Part shown: one piece after another, positions 16,355 through 25,230 of the stretch | How the letters are laid out: every line of letters starts with the position of its first letter | How positions within the stretch are numbered: the first letter of the stretch is position 1 | Source of the DNA: Oceanicaulis alexandrii DSM 11625 | GTDB taxonomy: Bacteria; Pseudomonadota; Alphaproteobacteria; Caulobacterales; Maricaulaceae | Direction: 5' to 3' | Assembly: GCF_000420265.1 (NCBI RefSeq) | Contig: NZ_ATUP01000002.1 | Span: forward strand, 64,501 to 128,500 | Length of the DNA: 64,000 bases | Made by a program: the position numbers and the translations under genes | Notes under the pieces: generated by a model | Databases searched by the model: none | The model's input: only the letters and a program-made list of their open reading frames with translations | Told to the model about the DNA's origin: nothing

Positions 16355-16385
16355 AAACGCCCGGATCAATGATCCGGGTGTTTTT
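16355..16385. terminator. Bidirectional terminator between fahA and hspQ
   Basis: The stem CCCGGATC-AAT-GATCCGGG is flanked by A4 on one side and T5 on the other, so it can work for both converging genes. A second small hairpin (CGTCAG-TTTCG-CTGACG) lies just upstream at 16332-16348. Confidence 0.85.
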
Positions 16386-16392
16386 GTGCGCG

Positions 16393-16767
16393 CTAGTTCT
16401 GGACGAAGCCGCCGGACTTCAGCGCATAGCGCTGGCCGTCAAAACCTTCGAAGATGTCCACCGTATCAGGATGGCCCACGGCGCCGTTCTCGGCGTCAGG
16501 CAGCAGATTGCCTTCAGAGACATAGGCCTCGTAATGGCCGTCCTCGTTCTCGGCGAGCAGATGATAGAAGGGCTGGTCCTTGTCCGGCCGCATGGATTCG
16601 GGAATGGACAGCCACCAGTCCTCGGTGTTCGCGAACACCGGATCCACGTCAAAAATCACCCCCCGGAACGGGAAGAGGCGATGGCGCACGACGTCGCCGA
16701 TTGTGAACTTGGCCTCACGCAAGGCGGACACTCCTGGATTCGGACCGACATATGTAGCTGTCATCAT
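16393..16767 (-). CDS. hspQ: Heat shock protein HspQ
   Basis: A 124-residue HspQ (hemimethylated DNA-binding protein, YccV) family protein. The whole family signature is readable: AKFTIGDVVRHRLFPFRGV, IFDVDPVFANTEDWW, RPDKDQPFYHLLAE and YEAYVSEGNLLPD. In enterobacteria HspQ is a heat-induced specificity factor of the Lon protease and affects DnaA stability; that role is known for the family, not shown here. The start is one of two adjacent ATG codons (16767 or 16764), with GGA seven bases upstream. Confidence 0.92.
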   Translation of the reverse strand: MMTATYVGPNPGVSALREAKFTIGDVVRHRLFPFRGVIFDVDPVFANTEDWWLSIPESMRPDKDQPFYHLLAENEDGHYEAYVSEGNLLPDAENGAVGHPDTVDIFEGFDGQRYALKSGGFVQN

Positions 16768-16936
16768 ATGCAATTCCAGTGCCTGACGCTGCAACAGCCG
16801 GGTTCGGTGCTTTCACAAGCGTGAAAGGCGAGCTATCCTTAACGTCAAACTGAAGTATCGCCCGCGGCCGGTTGCCGGCTTGCGCCGAAGAAACGGCGCG
16901 CCGCCAGTCTTTGCGGGCGCGATGAGGACGAACACC

Positions 16937-18100
16937 ATGGCGAAGGACGCCGCCGGCCCCGAGCCTGCGCGCCAGCGCCCGAATCGAGGCCGGAAATCCG
17001 CCCGCCAGGACCCGATCTACGGGGCTATCGATCTGGGCACGAACAATTGCCGCATGCTTCTGGCGCGGCGCACGCGGGAGGGTTTCCGCGTGGTCGACGC
17101 CTATTCGCGCATCGTCCGTCTGGGCGAGGGCATTACTGCGTCCGGCGAACTCTCTGAGGCCGCCATGGAGCGCGCGGTGGAGGCGTTGGCGGTCTGCGCG
17201 GACCGGATCAAGCGCCGCAATGTCACCAAGCTGCGCGCCATCGCCACAGAAGCCTGCCGCCGCGCCCATAATGGGAAAAGTTTCGTCGAACGGGTCAAGG
17301 CGCAGACCGGCCTGGAGATGGAGATCATCGGCCCGGAAGAAGAGGCGCGCCTGGCGGTGCAGGGCAGTCTGGACCTGCTGGATGAAGCCATGGACGCCGC
17401 TGTCGTGGTCGACATCGGCGGCGGCTCGACCGAGCTGTGCTGGGTGGATCTCGAGGAATGGCGCAATCGCGGCGGCTATGACAGCGGCGGACGGCCGCCC
17501 TTGCGCGGATGGTCCTCCATGCCGCTGGGCGTCGTCACCCTGTCCGAGCGCTTTCCGGAGCCCAAGAAGAGCGGCGATGAGGCGAGAGCGGCCTGGTATG
17601 CCGAGATGAAGGCGCATGCCGTCAAACATCTCAAGGCGCCCAAGGGCGCGCGCCGTTTGCGGCCGATCTTTGAGGCGGGCCGCGCCCATATGGTCGGCAC
17701 ATCGGGGACGGTGACTTCGGTCGCCGGGGTGCATCTCAACCTGACCCGCTATATGCGTGACAAGGTGGACGGCATGTGGATGACGTCTGTAGACGCGCAC
17801 GCCGCCTGCCAGCGTCTGGCCAGCCAGGATCGCAACGGGCGGGCGCGTGAAGGCTGTATCGGCCATGATCGCGCAGATCTGGTGCTGGCGGGCTGCGCCA
17901 TATACGAAGCTGTGATGGAAGCCTGGCCCACCGAGAAGGTCCGGGTCGGCGATCGCGGCTTGCGTGAGGGCATGTTGCTCAACCTGATGCGCCCCAAACG
18001 TCGGCGCGGACGGCGCGGAGCCGGCAAGCGCGCTGACACCCATGAAGCCCAGGGCCAGGCGTCCGAGGCAGAAAAGAGAGACGGCCATGAGCAAGGATGA
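16937..18100 (+). CDS. ppx: Exopolyphosphatase / guanosine pentaphosphatase (Ppx/GppA)
   Basis: A 387-residue actin-fold phosphatase that shortens polyphosphate and/or hydrolyses pppGpp. Motifs are [14 protein letters not shown] (phosphate-1 loop) and [11 protein letters not shown] (second phosphate loop), plus the [13 protein letters not shown] segment. It has a basic, low-complexity C-terminal end ([12 protein letters not shown]). It lacks the C-terminal HD-type domains of long Ppx proteins and is the short alphaproteobacterial form. The 16861-16919 leader contains complementary CGCCCGC/GCGGGCG arms. The gene overlaps rlmE by 14 bases. Confidence 0.88.
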   Translation: MAKDAAGPEPARQRPNRGRKSARQDPIYGAIDLGTNNCRMLLARRTREGFRVVDAYSRIVRLGEGITASGELSEAAMERAVEALAVCADRIKRRNVTKLRAIATEACRRAHNGKSFVERVKAQTGLEMEIIGPEEEARLAVQGSLDLLDEAMDAAVVVDIGGGSTELCWVDLEEWRNRGGYDSGGRPPLRGWSSMPLGVVTLSERFPEPKKSGDEARAAWYAEMKAHAVKHLKAPKGARRLRPIFEAGRAHMVGTSGTVTSVAGVHLNLTRYMRDKVDGMWMTSVDAHAACQRLASQDRNGRAREGCIGHDRADLVLAGCAIYEAVMEAWPTEKVRVGDRGLREGMLLNLMRPKRRRGRRGAGKRADTHEAQGQASEAEKRDGHEQG

Positions 18101-18833
18101 CGATAACGGCGAAGGGACGGGTGAACCCGAACGCCGTCGCCGCCGGTCCGGCCCCGTCACGGCGGGCGGGGACGCCCGTTCGGCCAAGCAATTCCGCACG
18201 CGAGTGAAAACCGCACGAGGCCGCAAATACTCGTCCAAGCTCTGGCTCGAACGCCAGCTGAACGATCCCTATGTGGCGCGCGCCAAACAGGATGGCTATC
18301 GCTCGCGCGCGGCCTACAAGCTGATCGAGCTCGATGACAAGTTCGGCCTGATCAAGCCGGGCATGCGGGTGGCCGATCTTGGCTCGGCGCCCGGCGGCTG
18401 GACCCAGGTTGCGCTCAAGCGCGGGGCCGCGCATGTGGCCGGCATCGACCTTCTGGAGGTCGAGCCCATCGCCGGCGCGATCCAGCTGGAGCTCGATTTC
18501 ACCGAAGAAGGCGCCGAAGACACCCTCAAGGAAGCCTTGGGCGGGCCAGCCGATCTGGTGATCTCGGACCTGGCGCCATGGACGACCGGGCATAAATCCA
18601 CCGACCACTTGCGTATTGTGGCGCTGGTGGAGGCGGCGGCGTATTTCGCGCTGGACGTGCTCAAGCCGGGTGGCGGATTCGTCGCAAAGGTCTTTCAGGG
18701 CGGCGCCACAGGCGAATTGCTGGACCTTTTGAAGGCTCGATTTGAAAAAGTACGCCATTACAAACCGCCCGCCAGCCGGTCGGAGAGTGCGGAGACTTTC
18801 CTGATCGCGACCGGGTTTCGACCTGAGGGGTGA
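18087..18833 (+). CDS. rlmE: 23S rRNA 2'-O-ribose U2552 methyltransferase RlmE (FtsJ)
   Basis: Methylates the ribose of U2552 in the A-loop of 23S rRNA, a late step in 50S assembly. The 248-residue product has an N-terminal basic, disordered extension (ERRRRRSG), then the K-D-K-E methyltransferase core: [18 protein letters not shown] motif [27 protein letters not shown] and [13 protein letters not shown]. The ATG at 18087 lies inside the end of ppx, so the genes are coupled; that ppx-rlmE order is common in alphaproteobacteria. Confidence 0.95.
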   Translation: MSKDDDNGEGTGEPERRRRRSGPVTAGGDARSAKQFRTRVKTARGRKYSSKLWLERQLNDPYVARAKQDGYRSRAAYKLIELDDKFGLIKPGMRVADLGSAPGGWTQVALKRGAAHVAGIDLLEVEPIAGAIQLELDFTEEGAEDTLKEALGGPADLVISDLAPWTTGHKSTDHLRIVALVEAAAYFALDVLKPGGGFVAKVFQGGATGELLDLLKARFEKVRHYKPPASRSESAETFLIATGFRPEG

Positions 18834-18941
18834 GTGGCGCACTCTGGCGGTAAACGCTGTTCACTTTTAACTTGGCGTTTCCATTCAATTGTGGATACTC
18901 CCATACAGAGCGGCATGAGCAAGACCGCCGGGAGGACAGTC

Positions 18942-19712
18942 ATGACCGAGCAGCACGCAGCCTGCCCACCCTATCCGTGGGAACCGTTCAACCCGATTCG
19001 CGCCTGGAATGCGTTCTGGGGGCTGGTCGGCGATCGCGACGACACGCGCTATGTGTTCGAGTTCTTCCGCGCTGTGAACGGGCAGAGCATGGGCGGCATT
19101 CTAGGCCGGTTCGTCAATTCCGAGTTCGGGCGCAACCAGATCGAGGACCGCACGCGCTTTGCGAACAAGCTGCTCGATCGCGAGACCTTGAAATCTTACG
19201 GTCGCGGCACCTTCGCTGCGGCGTATCTGCACTATCTGGATACCGAAAATCTCGACCCTCTGGGCGTGCATGTGGCCGCTGTGGAGAACGCGCCCGAGCT
19301 GTATGCGCAGCTCGAACGCGAGTATCCCGAGTTTGCGGCCATGACCTATACCTTCCATCTGGCCCATGACCTGCACCACGTGCTCACCGGGTATGGTCGC
19401 GATCCGCTGGGAGAGGCCTTGCTGCTGACGTATAATGGTAATCAGAGCGGTACGCGGGGTTCGCGCTTGCTGGGCATGTTCGCGGGCCTGCGCATCCGCT
19501 CGGAGATCTGGCAATGGCCTGTGGGCCGCATGATGGCGAATGCGCGCAAGATGGCGCGCGAGAGCACGGACATGGTTGTCACGGATCTGACCGAACTGCT
19601 GCCCCTGCCGCTGGAAGAGGCGCGTCAGCGTCTGAATATCCAGCCGGATCCGCTCTATCGTGAAGTCCGCGATAGCTGGACCGGGCCAGAGCCGGTCAGC
19701 GCCAAAGCCTAA
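18942..19712 (+). CDS. COQ4-like ubiquinone biosynthesis protein
   Basis: A 256-residue member of the COQ4 family. The family zinc-binding motif HDxxH...E is present as HDLHHVLTGYGRDPLGE (about residues 142-158). In mitochondria COQ4 organises the coenzyme Q synthesis complex and has been linked to oxidative decarboxylation of the ring; bacterial members are mainly alphaproteobacterial. GGAGGA (18931-18936) sits five bases before the ATG at 18942. It converges with the receiver-domain gene, their ends overlapping by four bases. No other ubiquinone gene is adjacent. Confidence 0.85.
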   Translation: MTEQHAACPPYPWEPFNPIRAWNAFWGLVGDRDDTRYVFEFFRAVNGQSMGGILGRFVNSEFGRNQIEDRTRFANKLLDRETLKSYGRGTFAAAYLHYLDTENLDPLGVHVAAVENAPELYAQLEREYPEFAAMTYTFHLAHDLHHVLTGYGRDPLGEALLLTYNGNQSGTRGSRLLGMFAGLRIRSEIWQWPVGRMMANARKMARESTDMVVTDLTELLPLPLEEARQRLNIQPDPLYREVRDSWTGPEPVSAKA

Positions 19713-20086
19713 AGCCCCGGCGCCGGCCGACCATTGAGCAGGTATTCCATGACCTCAGGGTCCTGGATGTCGAGCTTCTCGTAAGGTCCGAGAAGCCGCA
19801 GTCGGCTTTTGGGCTTGCCTGGTCCCAGGCGGCGAGCGGTCAGCATCACGACGGTGCCGTCAAATCCGCATTCGTCCAGCACCGGCAGGCTTTCTCCATA
19901 ATCGCTATGGGGCGGCACGCGGCGATCGAGAAAGACGAGATCATACTCGGACGCTTTCGGGTCTTCGCAGAAAGCATTCACTGAATTGTAATGGTCAAAT
20001 TGAAACGAGCCGGGAACATGCTCGGCAAGGCCTGACAGAATTGTCATCTCGACCGGGTCGTCATCAATCACCGCAACGAGTCTCAT
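19709..20086 (-). CDS. Single-domain response regulator (receiver domain only)
   Basis: A 125-residue CheY-like receiver without an output domain. The acidic pocket (VIDDDPVEM, residues 5-13), the phosphorylatable Asp (DLVFLDRRVP), the Thr site (VVMLTARR) and the conserved Lys (GPYEKLDI) are all present, so it should be phosphorylatable. No histidine kinase lies nearby. I chose ATG 20086, which gives a normal receiver start (MRLVAVIDDD); the frame stays open further upstream without good sites. It diverges from guaB. Confidence 0.82.
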   Translation of the reverse strand: MRLVAVIDDDPVEMTILSGLAEHVPGSFQFDHYNSVNAFCEDPKASEYDLVFLDRRVPPHSDYGESLPVLDECGFDGTVVMLTARRLGPGKPKSRLRLLGPYEKLDIQDPEVMEYLLNGRPAPGL

Positions 20087-20256
20087 GCATAATTTCCTTA
20101 TACCTGTCAGGGGAATACGCGTATTACGCGCACAGGTTGGTTTACCATAACGATGTAGGCTAAACGGGGCAATCCGTCGACCCGCGCGGCTAAACGGCCT
20201 TGCGCTCACGCTGAAACCTGCTAAAGCGGCCCCGCAAGAGACAAGGAGGCCTCCCC

Positions 20257-21729
20257 ATGCAGATTCGCGAGGGGCTTACCTTTGACGACGTGCTCTTGCA
20301 GCCCGGTTCGTCTGAGGTTTTGCCCGCTGACGCTTTGGTGCGGACACGGCTCACGCCGTCGATCACCCTGAACATTCCCATTCTGTCGGCCGCCATGGAT
20401 ACGGTGACCGAAGCCGGTCTGGCGATCGCCATGGCCCAGGATGGCGGTCTGGGCGTCATCCACCGAAATCTGACGATTGAAGAGCAGGCTGAAGAAGTCC
20501 GCCGCGTCAAACGTTATGAGAGCGGCATGGTGGTCAACCCGATCACCATCTCGCCCAACTCGACGCTGGCCGAGCTCCTGGCTCTGATGAACCATCACAA
20601 GATCTCTGGCATTCCGGTCGTGGAAGGTGGAGAGGGCGTGAACGGCAAGCTGGTCGGGATCATCACCAATCGCGATGTCCGCTTCGCCGACGACTTGAAC
20701 CAGTCTGTGGCGTCGCTGATGACCCGTGAGAACCTGGTGACGGTCAAACCTGGTGTGGATCAGGCCGAAGCGCGGCGTCTGTTGCACAAGCACCGCATTG
20801 AGCGGCTGCTGGTTGTCGACGATGAGGGCCATTGCGTCGGCCTGATGACGGTCAAGGACATGGTCAAGGCCGAAGCCTATCCTAACGCCGCCAAGGACGA
20901 ACACGGTCGCCTGCGCGTCGCCGCCGCCTCCACTGTGGGCGACGCCGGGTTTGAACGCGCGCAAGCGCTGATTGATGCAGGCGTGGATACGGTCGTCATC
21001 GACACCGCGCACGGCATGTCCGCTTCAGTGCTCGAGCAGGTCAAACGCATCAAGGCCGCCTCCAATTCGACCCAGGTGATCGCCGGCAATGTGGCGACCT
21101 ATGATGGCGCGCGCGCCTTGTTTGATGTCGGCGCAGACACCGTGAAAGTCGGCATCGGGCCGGGCTCGATCTGCACCACGCGCATTGTGGCGGGCGTGGG
21201 TGTTCCCCAGCTGACCGCCATTATGGATTGCCGACGCGCCGCGGACGGCTTTAACGGCTCCATCATTGCGGACGGCGGGATCAAGTATTCCGGCGATCTC
21301 GCCAAGGCCATCGCGGCCGGAGCGGATTGCGTGATGATGGGCTCGATGCTGTCGGGCACTGAAGAAGCGCCGGGCGAGACGTTCCTCTACAAAGGCCGGG
21401 CCTATAAGTCCTATCGCGGCATGGGCTCTGTCGGCGCCATGGCGCGCGGCTCCGCCGACCGGTATTTCCAGAAGGAAGTCACCGACCGGATGAAGCTGGT
21501 GCCTGAAGGGATCGAGGGCCAGGTGCCTTACAAAGGACCGGTCGCGCCGATCCTGCACCAGATGGTGGGCGGATTACGCGCCGCCATGGGCTATACCGGC
21601 GCCAAGACGATCAAGGAATTCCAGGAAAAGGCCGAATTCGTGCGCATCACCAGCGCGGGCCTGAAAGAAAGCCACGTCCATGACGTGACGATCACCCGCG
21701 AAGCGCCGAACTATCCGACCCCGTCGTAG
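20257..21729 (+). CDS. guaB: Inosine-5'-monophosphate dehydrogenase
   Basis: Oxidises IMP to XMP with NAD+, the committed step to GMP. The 490-residue protein has the standard plan: catalytic barrel start ([17 protein letters not shown]), a pair of CBS domains (about residues 95-205) that bind regulatory nucleotides, and the active-site loop GPGSICTTR with catalytic Cys near 306. ATG 20257 follows AAGGAGG. A strong terminator follows, so it is a single-gene unit, separate from guaA at 28.6 kb. Confidence 0.97.
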   Translation: MQIREGLTFDDVLLQPGSSEVLPADALVRTRLTPSITLNIPILSAAMDTVTEAGLAIAMAQDGGLGVIHRNLTIEEQAEEVRRVKRYESGMVVNPITISPNSTLAELLALMNHHKISGIPVVEGGEGVNGKLVGIITNRDVRFADDLNQSVASLMTRENLVTVKPGVDQAEARRLLHKHRIERLLVVDDEGHCVGLMTVKDMVKAEAYPNAAKDEHGRLRVAAASTVGDAGFERAQALIDAGVDTVVIDTAHGMSASVLEQVKRIKAASNSTQVIAGNVATYDGARALFDVGADTVKVGIGPGSICTTRIVAGVGVPQLTAIMDCRRAADGFNGSIIADGGIKYSGDLAKAIAAGADCVMMGSMLSGTEEAPGETFLYKGRAYKSYRGMGSVGAMARGSADRYFQKEVTDRMKLVPEGIEGQVPYKGPVAPILHQMVGGLRAAMGYTGAKTIKEFQEKAEFVRITSAGLKESHVHDVTITREAPNYPTPS

Positions 21730-21751
21730 ACAGGGGTGAGCCTTGAATGAG

Positions 21752-21784
21752 AACGCCCGGCGATGAATGTCGCCGGGCGTTTTT
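21752..21784. terminator. Rho-independent terminator after guaB
   Basis: Perfect 11-bp stem ACGCCCGGCGA pairing with TCGCCGGGCGT, followed by T5. It lies between guaB and the converging PEP-mutase-family gene. Confidence 0.92.
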
Positions 21785-21788
21785 CGTT

Positions 21789-22538
21789 TCAGAGCGTCAA
21801 CGCCTCACGCGAGCAATTGGTCAGCATCTCCATGGCGGACAGATAGGGCGCCGGGCCGAAGCTGATGCGGCGCGCGCCGGCCTGTTTCATGATCTTGAGC
21901 TGTTCGACATCGGGAACCATCACATTGATGGGCGCTCCGATCTCCTCCACCAGTCTCGCCACCAGATCAGGGTCCTTGAGGCCGGGGAAGAAAATCCCGT
22001 CTGCGCCGGCGTCCACATAGGCGTGGGCGCGCTCCACCGCATGGCCCATGCGCTCGGTAGGGTGACTGGGATCCTCGGGGTCAAAGAACACGTCGCTGCG
22101 CGCATTGATGAACAGCGGCTCGCCTTCAGACTTCTGGGCGCTCGAGATGGCGCGCAGTTTGAGGACGTGCTTCGCCAGTGGAACAGGGCTTGCGGTCTTG
22201 CGGTCGCGATCCTCGATATTGATGCCTACGGCGCCCGTATTGCGGATGCGCAAGGCGTGATCAGCGACTTCGGCAGGGTCCTCAGAATAGCCGGTCTCGA
22301 TATCCACCGTCAGCGGCACGGAAATGGATTTGGCGATCCGGCGGGTGATCCGCTCCAGCCAGTCCAGAGGCAGGGATTCTCCGTCCTCAAATCCCAAGGC
22401 GGCGGCGACCGCCCAGCTGGAGGTGGCGATGGCCTTGGCGCCTGAGCGTTCAATGGCGAGCGCGCTGCCGGCATCCCAGGCGTTAAACAGCACCAAGGGA
22501 GTCCCAGGGGCGTGCAGTGAAGCAAAATGATCGTACAT
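21789..22538 (-). CDS. Isocitrate lyase/PEP mutase family protein
   Basis: A 249-residue (beta/alpha)8 barrel of the PEP mutase/isocitrate lyase superfamily. It has the typical opening LVLFNAWDAGSA, the VDIETGYSEDP block with metal-binding acid residues, NIEDRD and FINARSDVF. The catalytic KKCGH loop of isocitrate lyases is absent, so it belongs to the broad group of carboxyphosphonoenolpyruvate mutase-like or oxaloacetate decarboxylase-like enzymes with unassigned substrate. ATG 22538 has GAGGA nine bases upstream; an ATG at 22547 is too close to that site. It follows ada by 13 bases and is likely cotranscribed. Confidence 0.82.
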   Translation of the reverse strand: MYDHFASLHAPGTPLVLFNAWDAGSALAIERSGAKAIATSSWAVAAALGFEDGESLPLDWLERITRRIAKSISVPLTVDIETGYSEDPAEVADHALRIRNTGAVGINIEDRDRKTASPVPLAKHVLKLRAISSAQKSEGEPLFINARSDVFFDPEDPSHPTERMGHAVERAHAYVDAGADGIFFPGLKDPDLVARLVEEIGAPINVMVPDVEQLKIMKQAGARRISFGPAPYLSAMEMLTNCSREALTL

Positions 22539-22551
22539 CAGCGTCATTCCT

Positions 22552-23604
22552 CTAGGGTAGAGGCGCGGCTTGCCGTTCAAGATCAAGCAAGGCGCGCTTG
22601 CGATGAAGCCCGCCGCCATACCCGGTCAATGATCCGTCGGCGCCGATCACCCGATGACACGGGATGATCAAAGCGAGCTGATTATCGCCATTGGCGCGGG
22701 CGACCGCGCGAACGGCGGAAGGTCGGCCCATTTGTGCGGCGAGTTGGCTGTAACTGCGGGTCTGCCCCATGGGGATCGCCTGCAGTTCACGCCAGACAGC
22801 TTGCGTGAACGGGCTGCCGTGAAATTTCACGGGAACCTGAAATTCTCGCAGCCTGCCGTTAAAATAGTCCTCCAGATCATTTGCAACCATGGCGTGTGTC
22901 TTTGTGCGTCCGAAGCCGAGCCCGCCCGGCGTCCGCTCTGACAAGCGTTTAAGCTCTGTGGGCAAGGCTTTGCGATCCATGAACTCCAAGAGATGCAGGG
23001 CGTGGTCATCCGCGACGGCGATCATCGGCCCCAAGGGTGTGGAGACCGGCGCGCAGCGCAGCAGGGCGTCATCGCGAAAGGCGCCGGGCGCGAGGCCCAA
23101 CAATTTGCTGACGGCGGACCGGAAGCCGCTGGCGGAGTCGTAATTGGCGGTCAGCTGGGCCTCGATCACGCGCTCGCCGCCGCCCAGGGCCGCAAAGCCT
23201 TCCTGCAGGCGCCGCAAGCGCGCCAGTTCCAGAAAGGTCACGCCCAGCTGGCGCTTGAACGCGCGCCGCACGGTGGAGGGGTCCAGGCCGAGCGCCGTCA
23301 GATCGTCTTCGCGCCAGCGCCGCCCCGGATCGGCGTTAAGCTTCGCAGACAGGTCCGCGACCAGCGGCTCCATGCCGTGTTCCAGCGGTTTGCAGCGTTT
23401 GCAGGGGCGGAAGCCCGCATCAAGGCACTCCGCCGCCGTCTCGTGAAAGCGGCAATTGTCTGCTTTGGGCTTTCTCGCAGGGCAGCTGAGGCGACAGAAA
23501 ATGCCGGTGGAGGTGACGCCCACAAACATTCGGCCGTCCCAAGCGGAGTCCCGGTTCAGAAGGGCGCTATAGAGCGCGGTGTCGGAAGGGCGTGAAAACA
23601 ACAT
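22552..23604 (-). CDS. ada: Ada: bifunctional AraC-type activator and O6-methylguanine-DNA methyltransferase
   Basis: A 350-residue three-part adaptive-response protein. The N-terminal zinc domain has the acceptor and ligand cysteines (FCRLSCPARKPKADNC, then FRPCKRCKP). An AraC-type helix-turn-helix follows (about 95-150). The C-terminal methyltransferase has the active-site IIPCHRVIG (acceptor Cys near 320) and GYGGGLHRKRALL. The family protein repairs methyl phosphotriesters and O6-methylguanine and, once methylated at the N-terminal Cys, activates its own promoter. The downstream PEP-mutase-family gene may share this transcript. Confidence 0.93.
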   Translation of the reverse strand: MLFSRPSDTALYSALLNRDSAWDGRMFVGVTSTGIFCRLSCPARKPKADNCRFHETAAECLDAGFRPCKRCKPLEHGMEPLVADLSAKLNADPGRRWREDDLTALGLDPSTVRRAFKRQLGVTFLELARLRRLQEGFAALGGGERVIEAQLTANYDSASGFRSAVSKLLGLAPGAFRDDALLRCAPVSTPLGPMIAVADDHALHLLEFMDRKALPTELKRLSERTPGGLGFGRTKTHAMVANDLEDYFNGRLREFQVPVKFHGSPFTQAVWRELQAIPMGQTRSYSQLAAQMGRPSAVRAVARANGDNQLALIIPCHRVIGADGSLTGYGGGLHRKRALLDLERQAAPLP

Positions 23605-23702
23605 GCAGACTGTGTATCAGAGGGCGCGAGACGGTGACGCCGATTTTCGGGCGTTAATTGATTTTGACTGCAGAGCCGAACACCCTCTGTGATCAGCCAC
23701 CC

Positions 23703-23770
23703 CGGAGCTTTGCTCCGCATGCGCATAGCGCGCCCGCTAAACGGCGGACCCTCAGCCCGCAAGGGTGAAC
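23703..23770. repeat. Tandem intergenic repeat, copy 1
   Basis: First of two 68-base copies spaced 74 bases apart, starting CGGAGCTTTGCTCC. It contains several short self-complementary segments (GGAGC-TTT-GCTCC, CCGCTAAACGGCGG, CAGCCCGCAAGGGTG), so each copy could fold into successive hairpins in RNA. It lies between the divergent ada and rsmB-like genes. Confidence 0.8.
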
Positions 23771-23776
23771 AACCAT

Positions 23777-23844
23777 CGGAGCTTTGCTCCCAAAGCGCAA
23801 AGCGCGCCCGCCGAATGGCGGAACATCAGCCCGTAAGGGCGAAC
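23777..23844. repeat. Tandem intergenic repeat, copy 2
   Basis: Second copy, differing from the first at roughly 11 of 68 positions. Some changes keep the hairpins (for example CCGCCGAATGGCGG in place of CCGCTAAACGGCGG). It ends 20 bases before the rsmB-like start and would be part of that gene's 5' leader if transcription begins upstream. Confidence 0.8.
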
Positions 23845-23864
23845 GAAAAAGAAAGACCTTTCCC

Positions 23865-25181
23865 ATGCGCGACGCAGGACGGATCGCCGGCGCCATTGAA
23901 GTGCTCGACGCGGTGATGAACCGGCATCAACCGGTGAAGGACGCCTTGCGCGACTGGGGCAAGGCGCATCGGTTCGCCGGATCGGGGGATCGCGCCTGGA
24001 TATCGGGTCTGGTGCTGGACTCGCTGCGTCGCCGCGGCGCGCTGCGTCATGTGATGGGCGAGGACACGCCGCGCGCGCTGGTGCTGGGGGCGTTGTCCTA
24101 TGCGTGGGACATGGATGCGACCGCCATCAGCGCGACATTCGAAGGCGATGAGCATGCGCCTGAGCCCCTGACAGAGGCCGAGATTGAGGCGTTATCCAAA
24201 GGTCTCGATGCGTCGGCGCCGCTTCATGTGCGGGCGGACGTGCCCGAATGGCTGGCGCCGAGCTTTGAGCGCGCTTATGGCGAAACCGCCGAAGCGGAAG
24301 GTCAGGCCATGGCGGGCCGGGCGCCGGTGGATCTGCGCGTGAACCGTCTGAAAGCCGAGCCGGAAAAGGCGTTCGGCGCGGTCGCCCCCAAGATCAAGAA
24401 TATCGAGGTCTCTGACCTGATCCTGGATGGCCTGCGCATTCCCGAAACCGATCCGCGCGCCAAGGCGCCGGGGGCTGACAGCATTCCCGCCTTCGGCAAG
24501 GGCTGGGTCGAGGTGCAGGATATCGGCTCGCAACTGGCCGCATTGGCGGCGGGCGACATCAAGGGCGGCCAGGTGCTGGATTATTGCGCCGGGGCGGGCG
24601 GCAAGACTTTGGCGCTGTCGGCGCTGATGGAGAACACCGGCCAGCTGTACGCCTGGGATTATGACGGCCGCCGCTTGCGCGCGATCTGGCCACGCCTGCA
24701 ACGCTCGGGCGCGCGCAATGTGCAGGTGCGCGACGGCAAGGAAGCGGAAACGCTGGGTGATCTCGAGGGCAAGCTTGATTGCGTCTTCATGGATGCGCCG
24801 TGCTCGGGCGCGGGCACCTGGCGGCGCCGTCCCGACAGCAAATGGCGTCTGAAGGAAGAGGCGTTCAAGCGCCGTCAGTCTGAACAGGATGAAGTGCTGT
24901 CCAAGGCCTGGCGCTTCGTCAAACCGGGCGGGCGGCTCGTTTATGTGACCTGCTCGATCCTGCCGGAAGAGAACGAAGACCGGGTCGCGCACTTTCTTGA
25001 AACGCACCCTGATTTCACGCCCATGCCGGCCAGCGAAGCCATGGCCCAGTCAGGCCGCCTCGCCGAGGGCGCGCAGGAGCGTCTGAAAGCCATTGAGGGC
25101 CGTTTCGGCGCAATCCAGCTCAGCCCGCACCGCACCGGCACGGACGGGTTTTATGTCTGTGTGATGGAGCGCACGGCATAG
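23865..25181 (+). CDS. RsmB/NOP-family RNA m5C methyltransferase
   Basis: A 438-residue SAM-dependent RNA cytosine-C5 methyltransferase. The SAM site is DYCAGAGGKTLAL, and the two catalytic cysteines lie in DAPCSGAGTWRRRPD and VTCSILPEENED. The N-terminal region is a NusB-like/helical RNA-binding part (FAGSGDRAWISGLVLD). Family members methylate 16S rRNA (RsmB at C967) or tRNA; which one applies is not certain. ATG 23865 has only a weak purine-rich site (AAAGAAAGA), and the tandem repeat directly precedes it, which may matter for expression. Confidence 0.87.
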   Translation: MRDAGRIAGAIEVLDAVMNRHQPVKDALRDWGKAHRFAGSGDRAWISGLVLDSLRRRGALRHVMGEDTPRALVLGALSYAWDMDATAISATFEGDEHAPEPLTEAEIEALSKGLDASAPLHVRADVPEWLAPSFERAYGETAEAEGQAMAGRAPVDLRVNRLKAEPEKAFGAVAPKIKNIEVSDLILDGLRIPETDPRAKAPGADSIPAFGKGWVEVQDIGSQLAALAAGDIKGGQVLDYCAGAGGKTLALSALMENTGQLYAWDYDGRRLRAIWPRLQRSGARNVQVRDGKEAETLGDLEGKLDCVFMDAPCSGAGTWRRRPDSKWRLKEEAFKRRQSEQDEVLSKAWRFVKPGGRLVYVTCSILPEENEDRVAHFLETHPDFTPMPASEAMAQSGRLAEGAQERLKAIEGRFGAIQLSPHRTGTDGFYVCVMERTA

Positions 25182-25197
25182 GATCTGATCGCTCAAG

Positions 25198-25227
25198 AAA
25201 AAGGCCCCGGCGCTGCCGGGGCCTTTT
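25198..25227. terminator. Bidirectional terminator between rsmB-like and copB
   Basis: Stem AAGGCCCCGGC-GCT-GCCGGGGCCTT flanked by an A-run and a T-run, between two converging genes. Confidence 0.92.
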
Positions 25228-25230
25228 GCG

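Noticed and set aside
16715-18238. Open frame of 507 codons on the minus strand opposite ppx and rlmE
   Set aside because: It covers two certain genes on the other strand, and its composition is that of a shadow frame.
18890-18898. Single DnaA-box-like 9-mer (TGTGGATAC) upstream of coq4
   Set aside because: One isolated 9-mer with a mismatch is expected by chance in 64 kb.
20114-20125. AATACGCGTATT palindrome between the receiver gene and guaB
   Set aside because: A 12-base perfect palindrome without a second copy or a known regulator is too little to call an operator.
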